A stretch of 31,396 bases of DNA, from the NCBI GenBank assembly GCA_948514425.1, contig CAOQYN010000007.1:1-31396 (forward strand), written 5' to 3'. The translations under genes and the position numbers were made by a program. The stretch is from an uncultured Candidatus Saccharibacteria bacterium (GTDB lineage Bacteria > Patescibacteriota > Saccharimonadia > Saccharimonadales > Saccharimonadaceae). Below are positions 24,015-30,951 of the stretch, one piece after another. Every line of letters starts with the position of its first letter. Within the stretch, counting starts at the first letter, position 1. A model generated the notes under the pieces. It worked only from the letters and a program-made list of their open reading frames with translations, had not been told where the DNA came from and ran no database searches.

Positions 24015-24755
24015 ATGTTAGACGAAGAAATGTTAAAACAGCTTGAAGCCGCTGACATTGAGCGTGCAAAAGCTTATGCAAACGATCTTGAACGCGGTCT
24101 CAAAATCGTCCGCACCTTCCCCCAAGGCGTCACGATCTTTGGTTCGGCTAGGTTGCCGCAAGACAATAAATATTGCAAGAAAGCGCGAGAGCTTGGTCAG
24201 TTACTCGTCCAGAATGGTCACACTGTAATTACCGGTGGTGGTCCTGGTATCATGGAAGCTGCCAACCAAGGCGCTTTTGAATACGGCGGTCGCAGTATTG
24301 GTCTAAATATCACGCTCAACCATGAGCAATTTCCTAATCCTTATCTCACTGATATGTTAGAGTTTAAATATTTCTTTGCGCGCAAGGTAATGCTTGCGAT
24401 GTCGGCCAAAGTTTATGTGATGTTCCCAGGCGGACTTGGCACGATGGATGAACTTAGTGAGATCATTATCCTCATGCAAGAAGGCAAAATGCCAAAAATG
24501 CCAGTCTTCCTATATGGTAAAAGTTTTTGGCGCCCACTCGACAAGTTTTATCAAAGCAAAATGGTACCGCTCGGATTGCTTTCTAAGAAAGACCTCAAGA
24601 TTTATAAAATGACCGATGATTTGAATGAGATTGTCAAGGCAGCAAACAAAATCGGCCATCCACCGATCAAGACAAACTATTATGACGGTTTCTCTAGCGC
24701 CTCCGGCATTCGTGAGCCAAACCCCAGCAAAAGCCATCTCGATGCGGTAAGCTAA
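24015..24755 (+). CDS. LOG-family protein (TIGR00730-like nucleotide phosphoribohydrolase)
   Basis: The 246-residue protein carries the LOG-family motifs: the Rossmann start FGSARLPQDNKYC, TGGGPGIMEAANQGA, and the catalytic PGGLGTMDE (138-146). LOG proteins cleave ribose 5-phosphate from nucleoside monophosphates such as AMP or cytokinin nucleotides; they are often mislabelled as lysine decarboxylases. Released ribose 5-phosphate would feed rpiB in the same operon, which makes metabolic sense. The start follows AAAGGAG nine bases after the kinase stop. A terminator follows. Confidence 0.88.
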   Translation: MLDEEMLKQLEAADIERAKAYANDLERGLKIVRTFPQGVTIFGSARLPQDNKYCKKARELGQLLVQNGHTVITGGGPGIMEAANQGAFEYGGRSIGLNITLNHEQFPNPYLTDMLEFKYFFARKVMLAMSAKVYVMFPGGLGTMDELSEIIILMQEGKMPKMPVFLYGKSFWRPLDKFYQSKMVPLGLLSKKDLKIYKMTDDLNEIVKAANKIGHPPIKTNYYDGFSSASGIREPNPSKSHLDAVS

Positions 24756-24770
24756 AATCTAGATAGGATG

Positions 24771-25304
24771 CTAAGATCTCTTATGTGCTAAGAGGTCTTT
24801 TTGCATTAGCCCCCACAGTGCAATTCCAGCCGCCACCGATACATTAAACGACTCTTTCCGTCCTACCATCGGAATTTCCAAAAAATACTCGCAGGCTTGA
24901 CGTATTTCTGCTGGTATCCCAGCCACTTCTTCACCAAGTACCAAGACTGTCTTCTCGTCGTATTTTTGTTCGCCCAGCAAGACTTTTTGCGCTTCTTCTT
25001 CGGGCGCCAAGTTATTTTCTAATCCTACAATTTTCCACCCCTCAAGCTGGCTCTGCACTAGCCAAGCCGACAAATCCGTCACAGCCTCCTGCGATACCAT
25101 ATTTTCTGCTCCAAGGGCTGATTTCTCGATCTGTCGATTAAGTTTTGCACGCAAATGTGGTAACAGCTGCGCATTGTCATATCGTGGAGTGTAGCCAGAA
25201 AATATCACCTCATCCACCCCTAATCCTTCCGCCGTACGTAAAATCGCTCCGACATTATAAACCGAACGAATATTATGTAGCACCAAGCGCAATTTCATGC
25301 TCAT
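24771..25304 (-). CDS. TrmH/SpoU-family RNA 2'-O-methyltransferase
   Basis: The 177-residue SPOUT-class protein methylates the ribose 2'-OH of tRNA or rRNA using S-adenosylmethionine, acting through a knotted C-terminus. The motifs are NIRSVYNVGAILRTAEGLGV (motif 1 with the conserved N and R), VLGEEVAGI (motif 2) and IPMVGRKESFNVSVAAGIAL (motif 3, knot). It lacks the extra N-terminal RNA-binding domain, so it is a minimal TrmL/TrmH type. The target is unknown. A TATAAT lies against the first ATG; the second ATG (codon 3, ending 25298) is six bases below it and is the likelier leaderless start. Confidence 0.9.
   Translation of the reverse strand: MSMKLRLVLHNIRSVYNVGAILRTAEGLGVDEVIFSGYTPRYDNAQLLPHLRAKLNRQIEKSALGAENMVSQEAVTDLSAWLVQSQLEGWKIVGLENNLAPEEEAQKVLLGEQKYDEKTVLVLGEEVAGIPAEIRQACEYFLEIPMVGRKESFNVSVAAGIALWGLMQKDLLAHKRS
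24773..24801 (+). terminator. Terminator of the gap operon, inside trmH 3' end
   Basis: AAGATCTCTTA pairs with TAAGAGGTCTT (one G-T pair) around TGTGC and runs into TTTTT. It overlaps the last codons of the convergent methyltransferase gene. Confidence 0.75.
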
Positions 25305-25310
25305 ATTATA
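25305..25310 (-). promoter_or_regulatory. Leaderless promoter of the TrmH-family gene
   Basis: Extended -10 TGtTATAAT on the minus strand. The codon-3 ATG sits six bases downstream, which favours a leaderless start there. Confidence 0.55.
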
Positions 25311-25318
25311 ACATGAAA

Positions 25319-25350
25319 TAGCCCCCTCCTACCATGTAGTCTGGGGGCTA
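25319..25350 (-). terminator. Hairpin between the small-gene pair and the methyltransferase
   Basis: TAGCCCCC (25319-25326) pairs with GGGGGCTA (25343-25350) across a 16-base loop. The U-tract on the minus strand is weak (ATTTCAT). It lies just after the stop of the 83-residue gene and just before the next promoter. Confidence 0.55.
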
Positions 25351-25355
25351 AAGTG

Positions 25356-25607
25356 CTATGCCGGAATTTCCGCCTCTATCCTTGCATGGATTAACCGCGC
25401 CAACTTCTCAATCTGAGACCCTTTCTGACACCAACTCTTCGGCAGTCCTGCTGCCAACAGGGCTTTTTTCGTTTCGATCACATTACTAGTCCAGTCATCA
25501 GTGCCCTCTATAACCGCCAAAAACTCTGGCGTCTGCGAAATGTCTAGAAACTTCTCTAGAAACTCTTCCGCTGGCAGATCGTTTAAAGAATCCATTGATT
25601 TTTCCAT
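25356..25607 (-). CDS. Small acidic protein of unknown function (83 residues)
   Basis: The start at 25607 is chosen from the AAAGGAGGTGCTAGT site just upstream; a longer frame to 25739 has no such site. The product is mainly helical and acidic (LNDLPAEEFLEKFLDISQ at the N-terminus, EKLARLIHARIEAEIPA at the C-terminus). It has no membrane segment and one cysteine. I do not recognise it. It shares strand, strong ribosome site and probably transcript with the 57-residue gene upstream, and ends at a hairpin. Confidence 0.6.
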   Translation of the reverse strand: MEKSMDSLNDLPAEEFLEKFLDISQTPEFLAVIEGTDDWTSNVIETKKALLAAGLPKSWCQKGSQIEKLARLIHARIEAEIPA

Positions 25608-25686
25608 ACTAGCACCTCCTTTCAATAATGTACTCCCCATTTTGTCAAAGACAGGTTGCGGGCATCTATTCCCCTTATCCATTGTA

Positions 25687-25860
25687 TCATGAAAATGCCG
25701 CACCATTTGAACGGCTTTCGACTTGCATGCAGATATCATATAGTTCCTTATAGGCCGTTGTACCTAGGTACAATTTACATGATCTAGGATCAAAACAGAT
25801 CATGTAAAACGTCTTACTACACCGAGTTACCTTAACGATAGAATGTTCGAAATCTTCCAT
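25687..25860 (-). CDS. Small protein of unknown function (57 residues)
   Basis: This short frame begins at an ATG preceded by AAAGGAGGGGGAGACG, a strong ribosome site. It encodes 57 residues, including four cysteines: FEHSIVKVTRCSKTFYMICF, then DPRSCKLYLGTTAYKELYD and a polar end. It sits 59 bases below a consensus promoter, and an 83-residue gene follows on the same strand after 79 bases. The pair may be a two-gene unit of the kind formed by antitoxin/toxin or small regulators, but nothing here proves that. Confidence 0.5.
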   Translation of the reverse strand: MEDFEHSIVKVTRCSKTFYMICFDPRSCKLYLGTTAYKELYDICMQVESRSNGAAFS

Positions 25861-25918
25861 CGTCTCCCCCTCCTTTCAGTTCGTATTTCCGCTCAAATTA
25901 AAAGAACCCTATACCCCC

Positions 25919-25947
25919 ATTATATCACACATGGCCAAAAAAGTCAA
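25919..25947 (-). promoter_or_regulatory. Consensus promoter of the two small genes
   Basis: On the minus strand TTGACT (25942-25947) and TATAAT (25919-25924) are spaced by exactly 17 bases. The -10 is followed by GGGGGTAT, as at the tRNA-Gln promoter. It is divergent from, and overlaps the region of, the leuS promoter. Confidence 0.75.
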
Positions 25948-25954
25948 TATGTAG

Positions 25955-25960
25955 TATAAT
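25955..25960 (+). promoter_or_regulatory. Leaderless promoter of leuS
   Basis: TATAAT is followed by ATCTCAT and the ATG at 25968, so the start codon should be at or near the 5' end of the mRNA. No ribosome site is seen. Its upstream bases overlap the divergent promoter of the small genes. Confidence 0.65.
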
Positions 25961-25967
25961 ATCTCAT

Positions 25968-28859
25968 ATGGATAGATATGACCCTCTGAAAATCGAACAA
26001 AAATGGCAAAAAATCTGGGCTGAGACTAAGGCTTTCAAAGCTGGTCCGATTGACGAACAAAAACCCAAGAAATACCTTGCCGAAATGTTCCCCTATCCGT
26101 CTGGAGCAGGTCTTCATGTAGGTCATGTTCGCAACTTTACTATCGTCGATGTCTTGACGCGCTTCTATACGCAACAAGAGCTGAACGTTTTACGTCCGTT
26201 TGGCTATGATACCTTTGGCCTGCCTGCAGAAAATTACGCCATCAAGACTGGAATTTCACCACAAAAAGCCACTGCTGACAATATCGCTAACTTCCGCAAA
26301 CAAGCCCAGAAGCTCGGCTATGCGATTGACTGGGATCGCGAGATTAATACAAGTGACCCAGAGTATTATAAGTGGACTCAGTGGTGCTTCCTGCAGCTCT
26401 ACAAGGCTGGACTAGCTTATCAAAAAGAGTCATATCAGTGGTGGTGTCCAGTCGACCAGACCGTGCTTGCTAATGAGCAGGTCGAGAATGGCAAGTGCTG
26501 GCGCTGCGGTCATGAAGTTGAAAAGAAGAAAATGAAACAATGGTTCTTCAAAATTACTGCCTACGCTGATGAGCTACTTGACACACTTAATGAGGTTGAA
26601 TGGCCCGAAAAGATCAAGATTATGCAGAAAAATTGGATCGGTCGTAGCGAGGGAGCAGAGATTAGGTTTGAGATTGATGGGGGGCTGAATTTCATCGATG
26701 AAAGTACTCCGCGTGAAGATAAAAAATGGACCAAGCGTAATATCGTCTATTGCATGGTCTACGACCCTCGGGCTGATAAATACCTTGCAGTTGATTTTCA
26801 TACTATGACATGCGTTGCGCCACTTACGGGTGGCATTGAAAGTGGCGAAGATATTGAAACCGCTGCCCGCCGTGAAATTCTTGAAGAATCCGGCTACAAA
26901 AACCTAAAGTTCGAAGGTATCCTTGGCCACTACAATTCCAAGTTCTATCACGCCGGCAAAGATGTCAATCGTAATGTTGCAGCTACACAAGTTTACTTCA
27001 CGCTTGAAAATGACGAACGAGATGAAGTCTCCGACGCTGAAAAAGCCATTCAGGACGTTGTCTGGCTCAGCAAAGAAGAATTGCTGGCTCATCCCAAACT
27101 ACGCACGCGGCAAGAACTTGAACTCGCCTTCGCTCGCATTGCTCAATTAGAAAATAAAGGCGCTATCGCAGAACAACCCGATCTAGGCAGCATCACCGTA
27201 TTCACTACCCGTCCCGATACGATTTTTGGTGCCACTTTCCTTGTTCTCGCCCCAGAACACCCACTGATTAAAAATCTCGTAAATGATGATACTCGGGATA
27301 AAGTTGAAGCATATTGTGCAGATGCTTTGAAAAAGTCTGAAATTGAGCGTCAGGAAAACAAAGAAAAGACTGGCGTATTCACCGGTAGCTATGCGATCAA
27401 CCCAGCGACCGGCGCGAAGATGCCGATTTGGGTTGCAGATTATGTCTTAATGGGGTATGGCACCGGCGCTATTATGGCGGTACCTGCACATGATGAACGT
27501 GATTTTGAGTTTGCTGAAAAATTTGACCTGCCAATTATCGAAGTCGTCGAAAAACCCGAAGACAGCGATGATACCGATCGTTGTTATCACGGCGAAGGCG
27601 AATTGGTGAATTCTGGACAATTTAACGGTACTAGAAGTGAAGATGCTAGAGAGCAGGTCGTCTCTTGGCTTGAAGATCGTGGCGTTGGACAGAAGAAAGT
27701 TACCTATAAGATGCGTGATTGGCTGATCTCGCGTCAACGCTATTGGGGTTGCCCGATCCCTGTTGCCTATGATAAGAATGGCAACATTCATCCGATTCCT
27801 GAAGACCAGCTACCCGTCATGCACCCTGAAGTTGCAGACTACAAACCCGACGATACCGGTCGTTCACCGCTCGCTAAGGCTGAGGATTGGCTCAAAGTAA
27901 CGATTGACGGAGAAGAGATGATCCGCGAGACCGATACACTTGATGGTTACGCTTGCTCAAGCTGGTATTTATGGCGCTATGTTAGCCCACATGACACCGA
28001 AGCTGCTTGGGACCCAGAGGCAATCAAATATTGGGCGCCAACAGACATCTACTGTGGTGGTGACCACGCTGTGGCGCACCTACTTTATGTGCGTTTTTGG
28101 TGTAAATTCTTCGCCGATCAAGGGTTGCTCCCATTCCGCGAGCCAATCAAAAAATTGCTTTACAATGGCTACATCAACGCCCCTGATGGCAAGAAAATGA
28201 GCAAGAGCAAGGGGAACGTGATTGATCCATTAGAGGTGATCGAAAGCGGGTACGGTGCAGATACACTGCGCACATATGAAATGTTTATCGGGCCATACGA
28301 CCAAGACGCTGCTTGGAATACCGAAGCAATTGGAGGAGTTTACCGCTTCTTGAATCGTTGTTGGACGCTCTGTTTTGGAGAAGAAGTTAAAACGGTTGCT
28401 CCAGATGACACGAACACTAAGCGTCATGCAACCATCAAAAAGGTCACCGAAGACATCCACCGTAATAGCTTTAATACCGCTGTTGCTGCACTGATGGAAT
28501 ATGTCAATGAACTCTACAAAATTGGTCGCAGTGATGATGACGTGATTGTATTAGCGAAGTTACTCAAGCCTTTTGCGCCACATCTTGCTAGCGAAATGCT
28601 TGAACGGATGGATAGCAATGATATTTGGCCAGTATGGGATGAAAAGTATCTCGTTGCTGCTGAAGTCGAACTAGTGATTCAGGTCAACGGCAAACTGCGC
28701 GGTCGCGTCATGGTTAGCGTAGATGATCTGACCGATGAAACAAAGCTCAAAGCTATCGCCACATCCGAAGAAAATGTTCAGCGTTTCATTGCTGATAAAG
28801 AAATCCGCAAAATCATCGTGCCTAAGGGCGCAAAATTAGTCAATATTGTTGTAGCATAA
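25968..28859 (+). CDS. leuS: Leucyl-tRNA synthetase with inserted Nudix domain
   Basis: LeuRS charges tRNA-Leu. The 963-residue protein is about 100 longer than the E. coli enzyme. The synthetic site is intact: HVGH at 50-53 and KMSKS at 743-747. The editing (CP1) domain is present: TTRPDT (T413, T414) and AVPAHDERD with the conserved D512. Between WIGRSEGAEIRFEID and ITVFTTRPD lies an extra segment of about 160 residues (about 240-400). It contains a perfect Nudix box, G288-x5-E-x7-R-E-I-L-E-E-S-G-Y310, and a typical C-terminal part (VVWLSKEELLAH). A zinc-type CWRC pair precedes it. The C-terminal domain is complete. The Nudix half should hydrolyse a nucleoside diphosphate derivative; its substrate is unknown. 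Confidence 0.95.
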   Translation: MDRYDPLKIEQKWQKIWAETKAFKAGPIDEQKPKKYLAEMFPYPSGAGLHVGHVRNFTIVDVLTRFYTQQELNVLRPFGYDTFGLPAENYAIKTGISPQKATADNIANFRKQAQKLGYAIDWDREINTSDPEYYKWTQWCFLQLYKAGLAYQKESYQWWCPVDQTVLANEQVENGKCWRCGHEVEKKKMKQWFFKITAYADELLDTLNEVEWPEKIKIMQKNWIGRSEGAEIRFEIDGGLNFIDESTPREDKKWTKRNIVYCMVYDPRADKYLAVDFHTMTCVAPLTGGIESGEDIETAARREILEESGYKNLKFEGILGHYNSKFYHAGKDVNRNVAATQVYFTLENDERDEVSDAEKAIQDVVWLSKEELLAHPKLRTRQELELAFARIAQLENKGAIAEQPDLGSITVFTTRPDTIFGATFLVLAPEHPLIKNLVNDDTRDKVEAYCADALKKSEIERQENKEKTGVFTGSYAINPATGAKMPIWVADYVLMGYGTGAIMAVPAHDERDFEFAEKFDLPIIEVVEKPEDSDDTDRCYHGEGELVNSGQFNGTRSEDAREQVVSWLEDRGVGQKKVTYKMRDWLISRQRYWGCPIPVAYDKNGNIHPIPEDQLPVMHPEVADYKPDDTGRSPLAKAEDWLKVTIDGEEMIRETDTLDGYACSSWYLWRYVSPHDTEAAWDPEAIKYWAPTDIYCGGDHAVAHLLYVRFWCKFFADQGLLPFREPIKKLLYNGYINAPDGKKMSKSKGNVIDPLEVIESGYGADTLRTYEMFIGPYDQDAAWNTEAIGGVYRFLNRCWTLCFGEEVKTVAPDDTNTKRHATIKKVTEDIHRNSFNTAVAALMEYVNELYKIGRSDDDVIVLAKLLKPFAPHLASEMLERMDSNDIWPVWDEKYLVAAEVELVIQVNGKLRGRVMVSVDDLTDETKLKAIATSEENVQRFIADKEIRKIIVPKGAKLVNIVVA

Positions 28860-28868
28860 AAGGAGCTT

Positions 28869-29357
28869 ATGGACAAAACCGCAATTTACGCATATTTCAA
28901 ATCGCAGGATATTAATTACGAACCAGTCGAACATGCTGCCGTTTATAATATGGAAGAAATGTCACAAATCGATTTGCCGCATCCTGAAGCCGACGCCAAA
29001 AACATTTTCGTTCGTGACGACAAAAAAGCCAACTATTATCTTATCACCGTCAAAGGCGATAAACGTATAAACCTCAAAGAGTTTCGTAAGCAACATGGTC
29101 TTAGAAATCTTAGCTTTGCCTCCGAACAGGATCTTATGGATATATTGGGGTTAATCCCAGGCGCCGTAACGCCACTCGGTATGCTAAACGATGAAACTTG
29201 TAAAGTTCAGTTTTACCTTGACCGAGACTTTCTGGATGAACCCGGCTTAATCGGCATTCATCCAAATGACAATACTGCTACGGTATACCTCCAAACTGCT
29301 GATTTGGTTACAATTGTCAAAAATCATGGAAATACGGTCGAAATAGTCGAGATTTAA
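28869..29357 (+). CDS. ProX/YbaK-family prolyl-tRNA deacylase-like editing protein
   Basis: The 162-residue protein belongs to the trans-editing family that clears mischarged Ala- or Cys-tRNA-Pro. It matches the PrdX/ProXp-ala type: HPEADAKNIFVRDD, YYLITVKGDKRINLK (with the conserved lysine), and GLIPGAVTPLGMLND. It acts in the cytosol, free of the synthetase. The start follows AAAAGGAG, nine bases after the leuS stop, so it shares the leuS transcript. Neither proS nor another tRNA synthetase is in the window. Whether it deacylates Ala- or Cys-tRNA-Pro cannot be told from sequence alone. Confidence 0.85.
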   Translation: MDKTAIYAYFKSQDINYEPVEHAAVYNMEEMSQIDLPHPEADAKNIFVRDDKKANYYLITVKGDKRINLKEFRKQHGLRNLSFASEQDLMDILGLIPGAVTPLGMLNDETCKVQFYLDRDFLDEPGLIGIHPNDNTATVYLQTADLVTIVKNHGNTVEIVEI

Positions 29358-29370
29358 CATCTTTCTATTG

Positions 29371-29604
29371 CTAACGGCAGCGGAGGGAGAAACCATCCCA
29401 ATGATTGTTGCTACCTGACGGGTAGACTTCAGTGGGATTTACGCCTAAGTTATAGACAGCAGAAGCAGATCTAGATACGTGCGACCAGTTATAGCCACGG
29501 TGGCCGATGTCGTAGACTCTACCGTCGTAAAGAATGACATACCCACTACGGATAAAAGCTAAGGGTAGGGAGATGATGTTGGAAGAAAGTAGAGTGGTAT
29601 ATAG
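29371..29604 (-). pseudogene. C-terminal fragment of a GFSLRC-type surface protein
   Basis: On the minus strand a 77-residue open stretch without any Met ends in TAG. It reads SLPLAFIRSGYVILYDG, then VYDIGHRGYNWSHVSRSASA, a Gly/Asn-rich linker, then NNHWDGFSLRC. This is the C-terminal module of the large, repetitive surface or lipoprotein-like family I recall from Saccharibacteria and Fibrobacter (paralogous domain ending G-x-S-L/V-R-C). Two stops, TGA and TAA, lie directly upstream in frame (29605-29610). It is therefore a decayed remnant of a gene that once ran in from the right. Confidence 0.65.
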
Positions 29605-29698
29605 TTATCAATATCTAGGCATGGCGGATAATCCACTATTTTTCGGGACAATTTTTTAGAAATTAACTTGGCAAGTAAAGAGCTAGCGAGAGTTAGAA

Positions 29699-30050
29699 CT
29701 ACGAAGCAAAATACCAAACACAAATCGCCACAAAACTACCGAACAGTAGCAATGAGAGAATAAAACAAACTACAATCACCACAAAAGCTCCGTTGCTGAT
29801 TTCTCGCTTCGGATGTTTGGCGGCATCTTTACCCATTTCGTAATACCACCACTGGTCAAAAGGGCTATTCGTTATAATCCATTTCGTCTAAGGTATCACC
29901 GAGCACATCTTCCATTTCAGTCCGATCGAACCGACTGCTGCTCAAGACTTCATCGTCATCAATGTCATCACGATCCATCGCATCCATCGCATCGCCGAGA
30001 ATATCCTCGAGACCAGTATAGTCTTTACATCCTTTGTCGCTAGTTTTCAT
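29699..30050 (-). pseudogene. Frameshifted small acidic membrane protein
   Basis: Two abutting minus-strand frames read as one protein of about 117 residues. The first (30050 to 29865) is acidic with two related segments, LEDILGDAMDAMDRDD and MEDVLGDTLDEMDYNE, and stops at TAG. One frame over it continues SPFDQWWYYEMGKDAAKHPK and then a membrane helix (VVIVVCFILSLLLFGS) to a stop at 29699-29701. Skipping one base at GAATAGCCC joins them. Alternatively the second part starts at the ATG at 29836 as a separate 45-residue protein. A TAAAAT box six bases before the first ATG suggests leaderless expression. The family is unknown. Confidence 0.55.
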
Positions 30051-30056
30051 ACTTTC

Positions 30057-30062
30057 ATTTTA
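30057..30062 (-). promoter_or_regulatory. Leaderless-type -10 of the acidic membrane gene
   Basis: TAAAAT followed by six bases and the ATG at 30050 on the minus strand. It is weaker than the others but has the same spacing. Confidence 0.4.
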
Positions 30063-30118
30063 CCACGAGTCCAGGCTCTTGACTAGGGTAATATAGTGCA
30101 AACTCCGTCAAGTTATGA

Positions 30119-30124
30119 TATAAT
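30119..30124 (+). promoter_or_regulatory. -10 box of the 30150 gene
   Basis: TATAAT lies 25 bases before the ATG at 30150, with AAAGGA in between. The -35 is weak. Confidence 0.5.
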
Positions 30125-30149
30125 ATATCAAAAGGATTTTTACGAAATT

Positions 30150-30653
30150 ATGTCAAATAGTAACGATTACAATGACGGCTATTGGTTCGGCAAAGATTCG
30201 GGATATCGTGAAGGCTACGAGGAGGGCGTGCGGGCTGAGCGTGAGCGAATCAAGCGAGCGGTAGATGGTGGTGGCTCATCTGCGAGCGAACCGTCAACTT
30301 TAGGGTTAATGGTCGGCGGATCGATTGGACTGGTTTTGTTCGGGTGGTGCTTTGTAGGGTTGATTCAACTTTTGGGTTGGATTGGTGGTAATAGCGGAGA
30401 ATGGTGGTTCCCGTGGATTTGGAGAATTGCGTTTTGGGTAGGAGTTGGTTTTATCGTAATAATGAGCGTAGGTGGAGCGATAATGGCTATTATGGAAGAG
30501 TATGAGGTAAAACATCCTCACGAAAAGCCAACAAATAAACCAAACTCACCACTAAATCGAGTAGACAACTCGGATCTTTGGAAAAAGAAATATCCAATCG
30601 GAAACGCTAAGAATATAGAAGAAGCGGAAATAGTAAATAATCGAGGTAAATAA
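30150..30653 (+). CDS. Two-span membrane protein of unknown function
   Basis: The start at 30150 is preferred over an in-frame position at 30096, because a TATAAT box lies between them. The 167-residue product opens with a Tyr/Gly/Arg-rich stretch (DGYWFGKDSGYREGYEEGVR), in which GYREGYEEG is a short repeat common in phage and plasmid proteins. Two hydrophobic helices follow at about 52-73 and 88-113, separated by a Trp/Gly-rich loop (GGNSGEWWFPW), and the tail is charged. I do not recognise the family. Both ends are probably cytoplasmic. Confidence 0.6.
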   Translation: MSNSNDYNDGYWFGKDSGYREGYEEGVRAERERIKRAVDGGGSSASEPSTLGLMVGGSIGLVLFGWCFVGLIQLLGWIGGNSGEWWFPWIWRIAFWVGVGFIVIMSVGGAIMAIMEEYEVKHPHEKPTNKPNSPLNRVDNSDLWKKKYPIGNAKNIEEAEIVNNRGK

Positions 30654-30720
30654 AAGATTAGATAACTGAAGATGTAGTGAAAAATGATCGAAGATGTAGT
30701 AACGATAGAAAATAGGCTAA

Positions 30721-30951
30721 ATAGGTTATGGCTTGAAGCTGGAGAAAGCGGACTTAAGCCTCTATATCATCATTGGCTATCTGTTAGACGTCCTCGACGA
30801 GATCAAAGAGCGTTTTACTCGTGGGAGCACAAACACGAAACAAAAAATCGTAGGTCTAGTACTTTCGAACCTACGACTTTCTGGAAAATTGTTAGGTTTT
30901 TCCCTTAAGCAACCCTTTTCTGACCTTTTTTCTGGCGAAAAGCGTTCCTTA
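30721..30951 (+). pseudogene. Probable serine-recombinase C-terminal remnant
   Basis: The stretch between the membrane gene and tRNA-Gln has no whole gene. One frame reads YLLDVLDEIKERFTRG, then a TKQKIVGLVLSNLRL segment and LLGFSLKQPFSDLF. This follows the C-terminal pattern I know from large serine recombinases: A-K-E-R-F-x-x-G-x-x-x-T-K-R-K-I, then SNL-x-L, then K-L and a K-x-P-F. The frame begins just after a TAA at 30718-30720, has no catalytic serine domain, and runs into the tRNA. It looks like the decayed end of an integrated element, but the call rests on pattern memory. Confidence 0.45.
30842..30876 (-). terminator. Possible terminator downstream of tRNA-Gln
   Basis: On the minus strand a stem TCGTAGGT / ACCTACGA (30869-30876 with 30848-30855) is followed by TTTTTTG. 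It lies 76 bases past the tRNA 3' end. It overlaps the recombinase-like remnant, so it may be coincidental. Confidence 0.45.

Noticed and set aside
25608..25739. Longer N-terminus of the 83-residue protein
   Set aside because: It overlaps the end of the 57-residue frame, has no ribosome site, and the strong site at the shorter start is clear.
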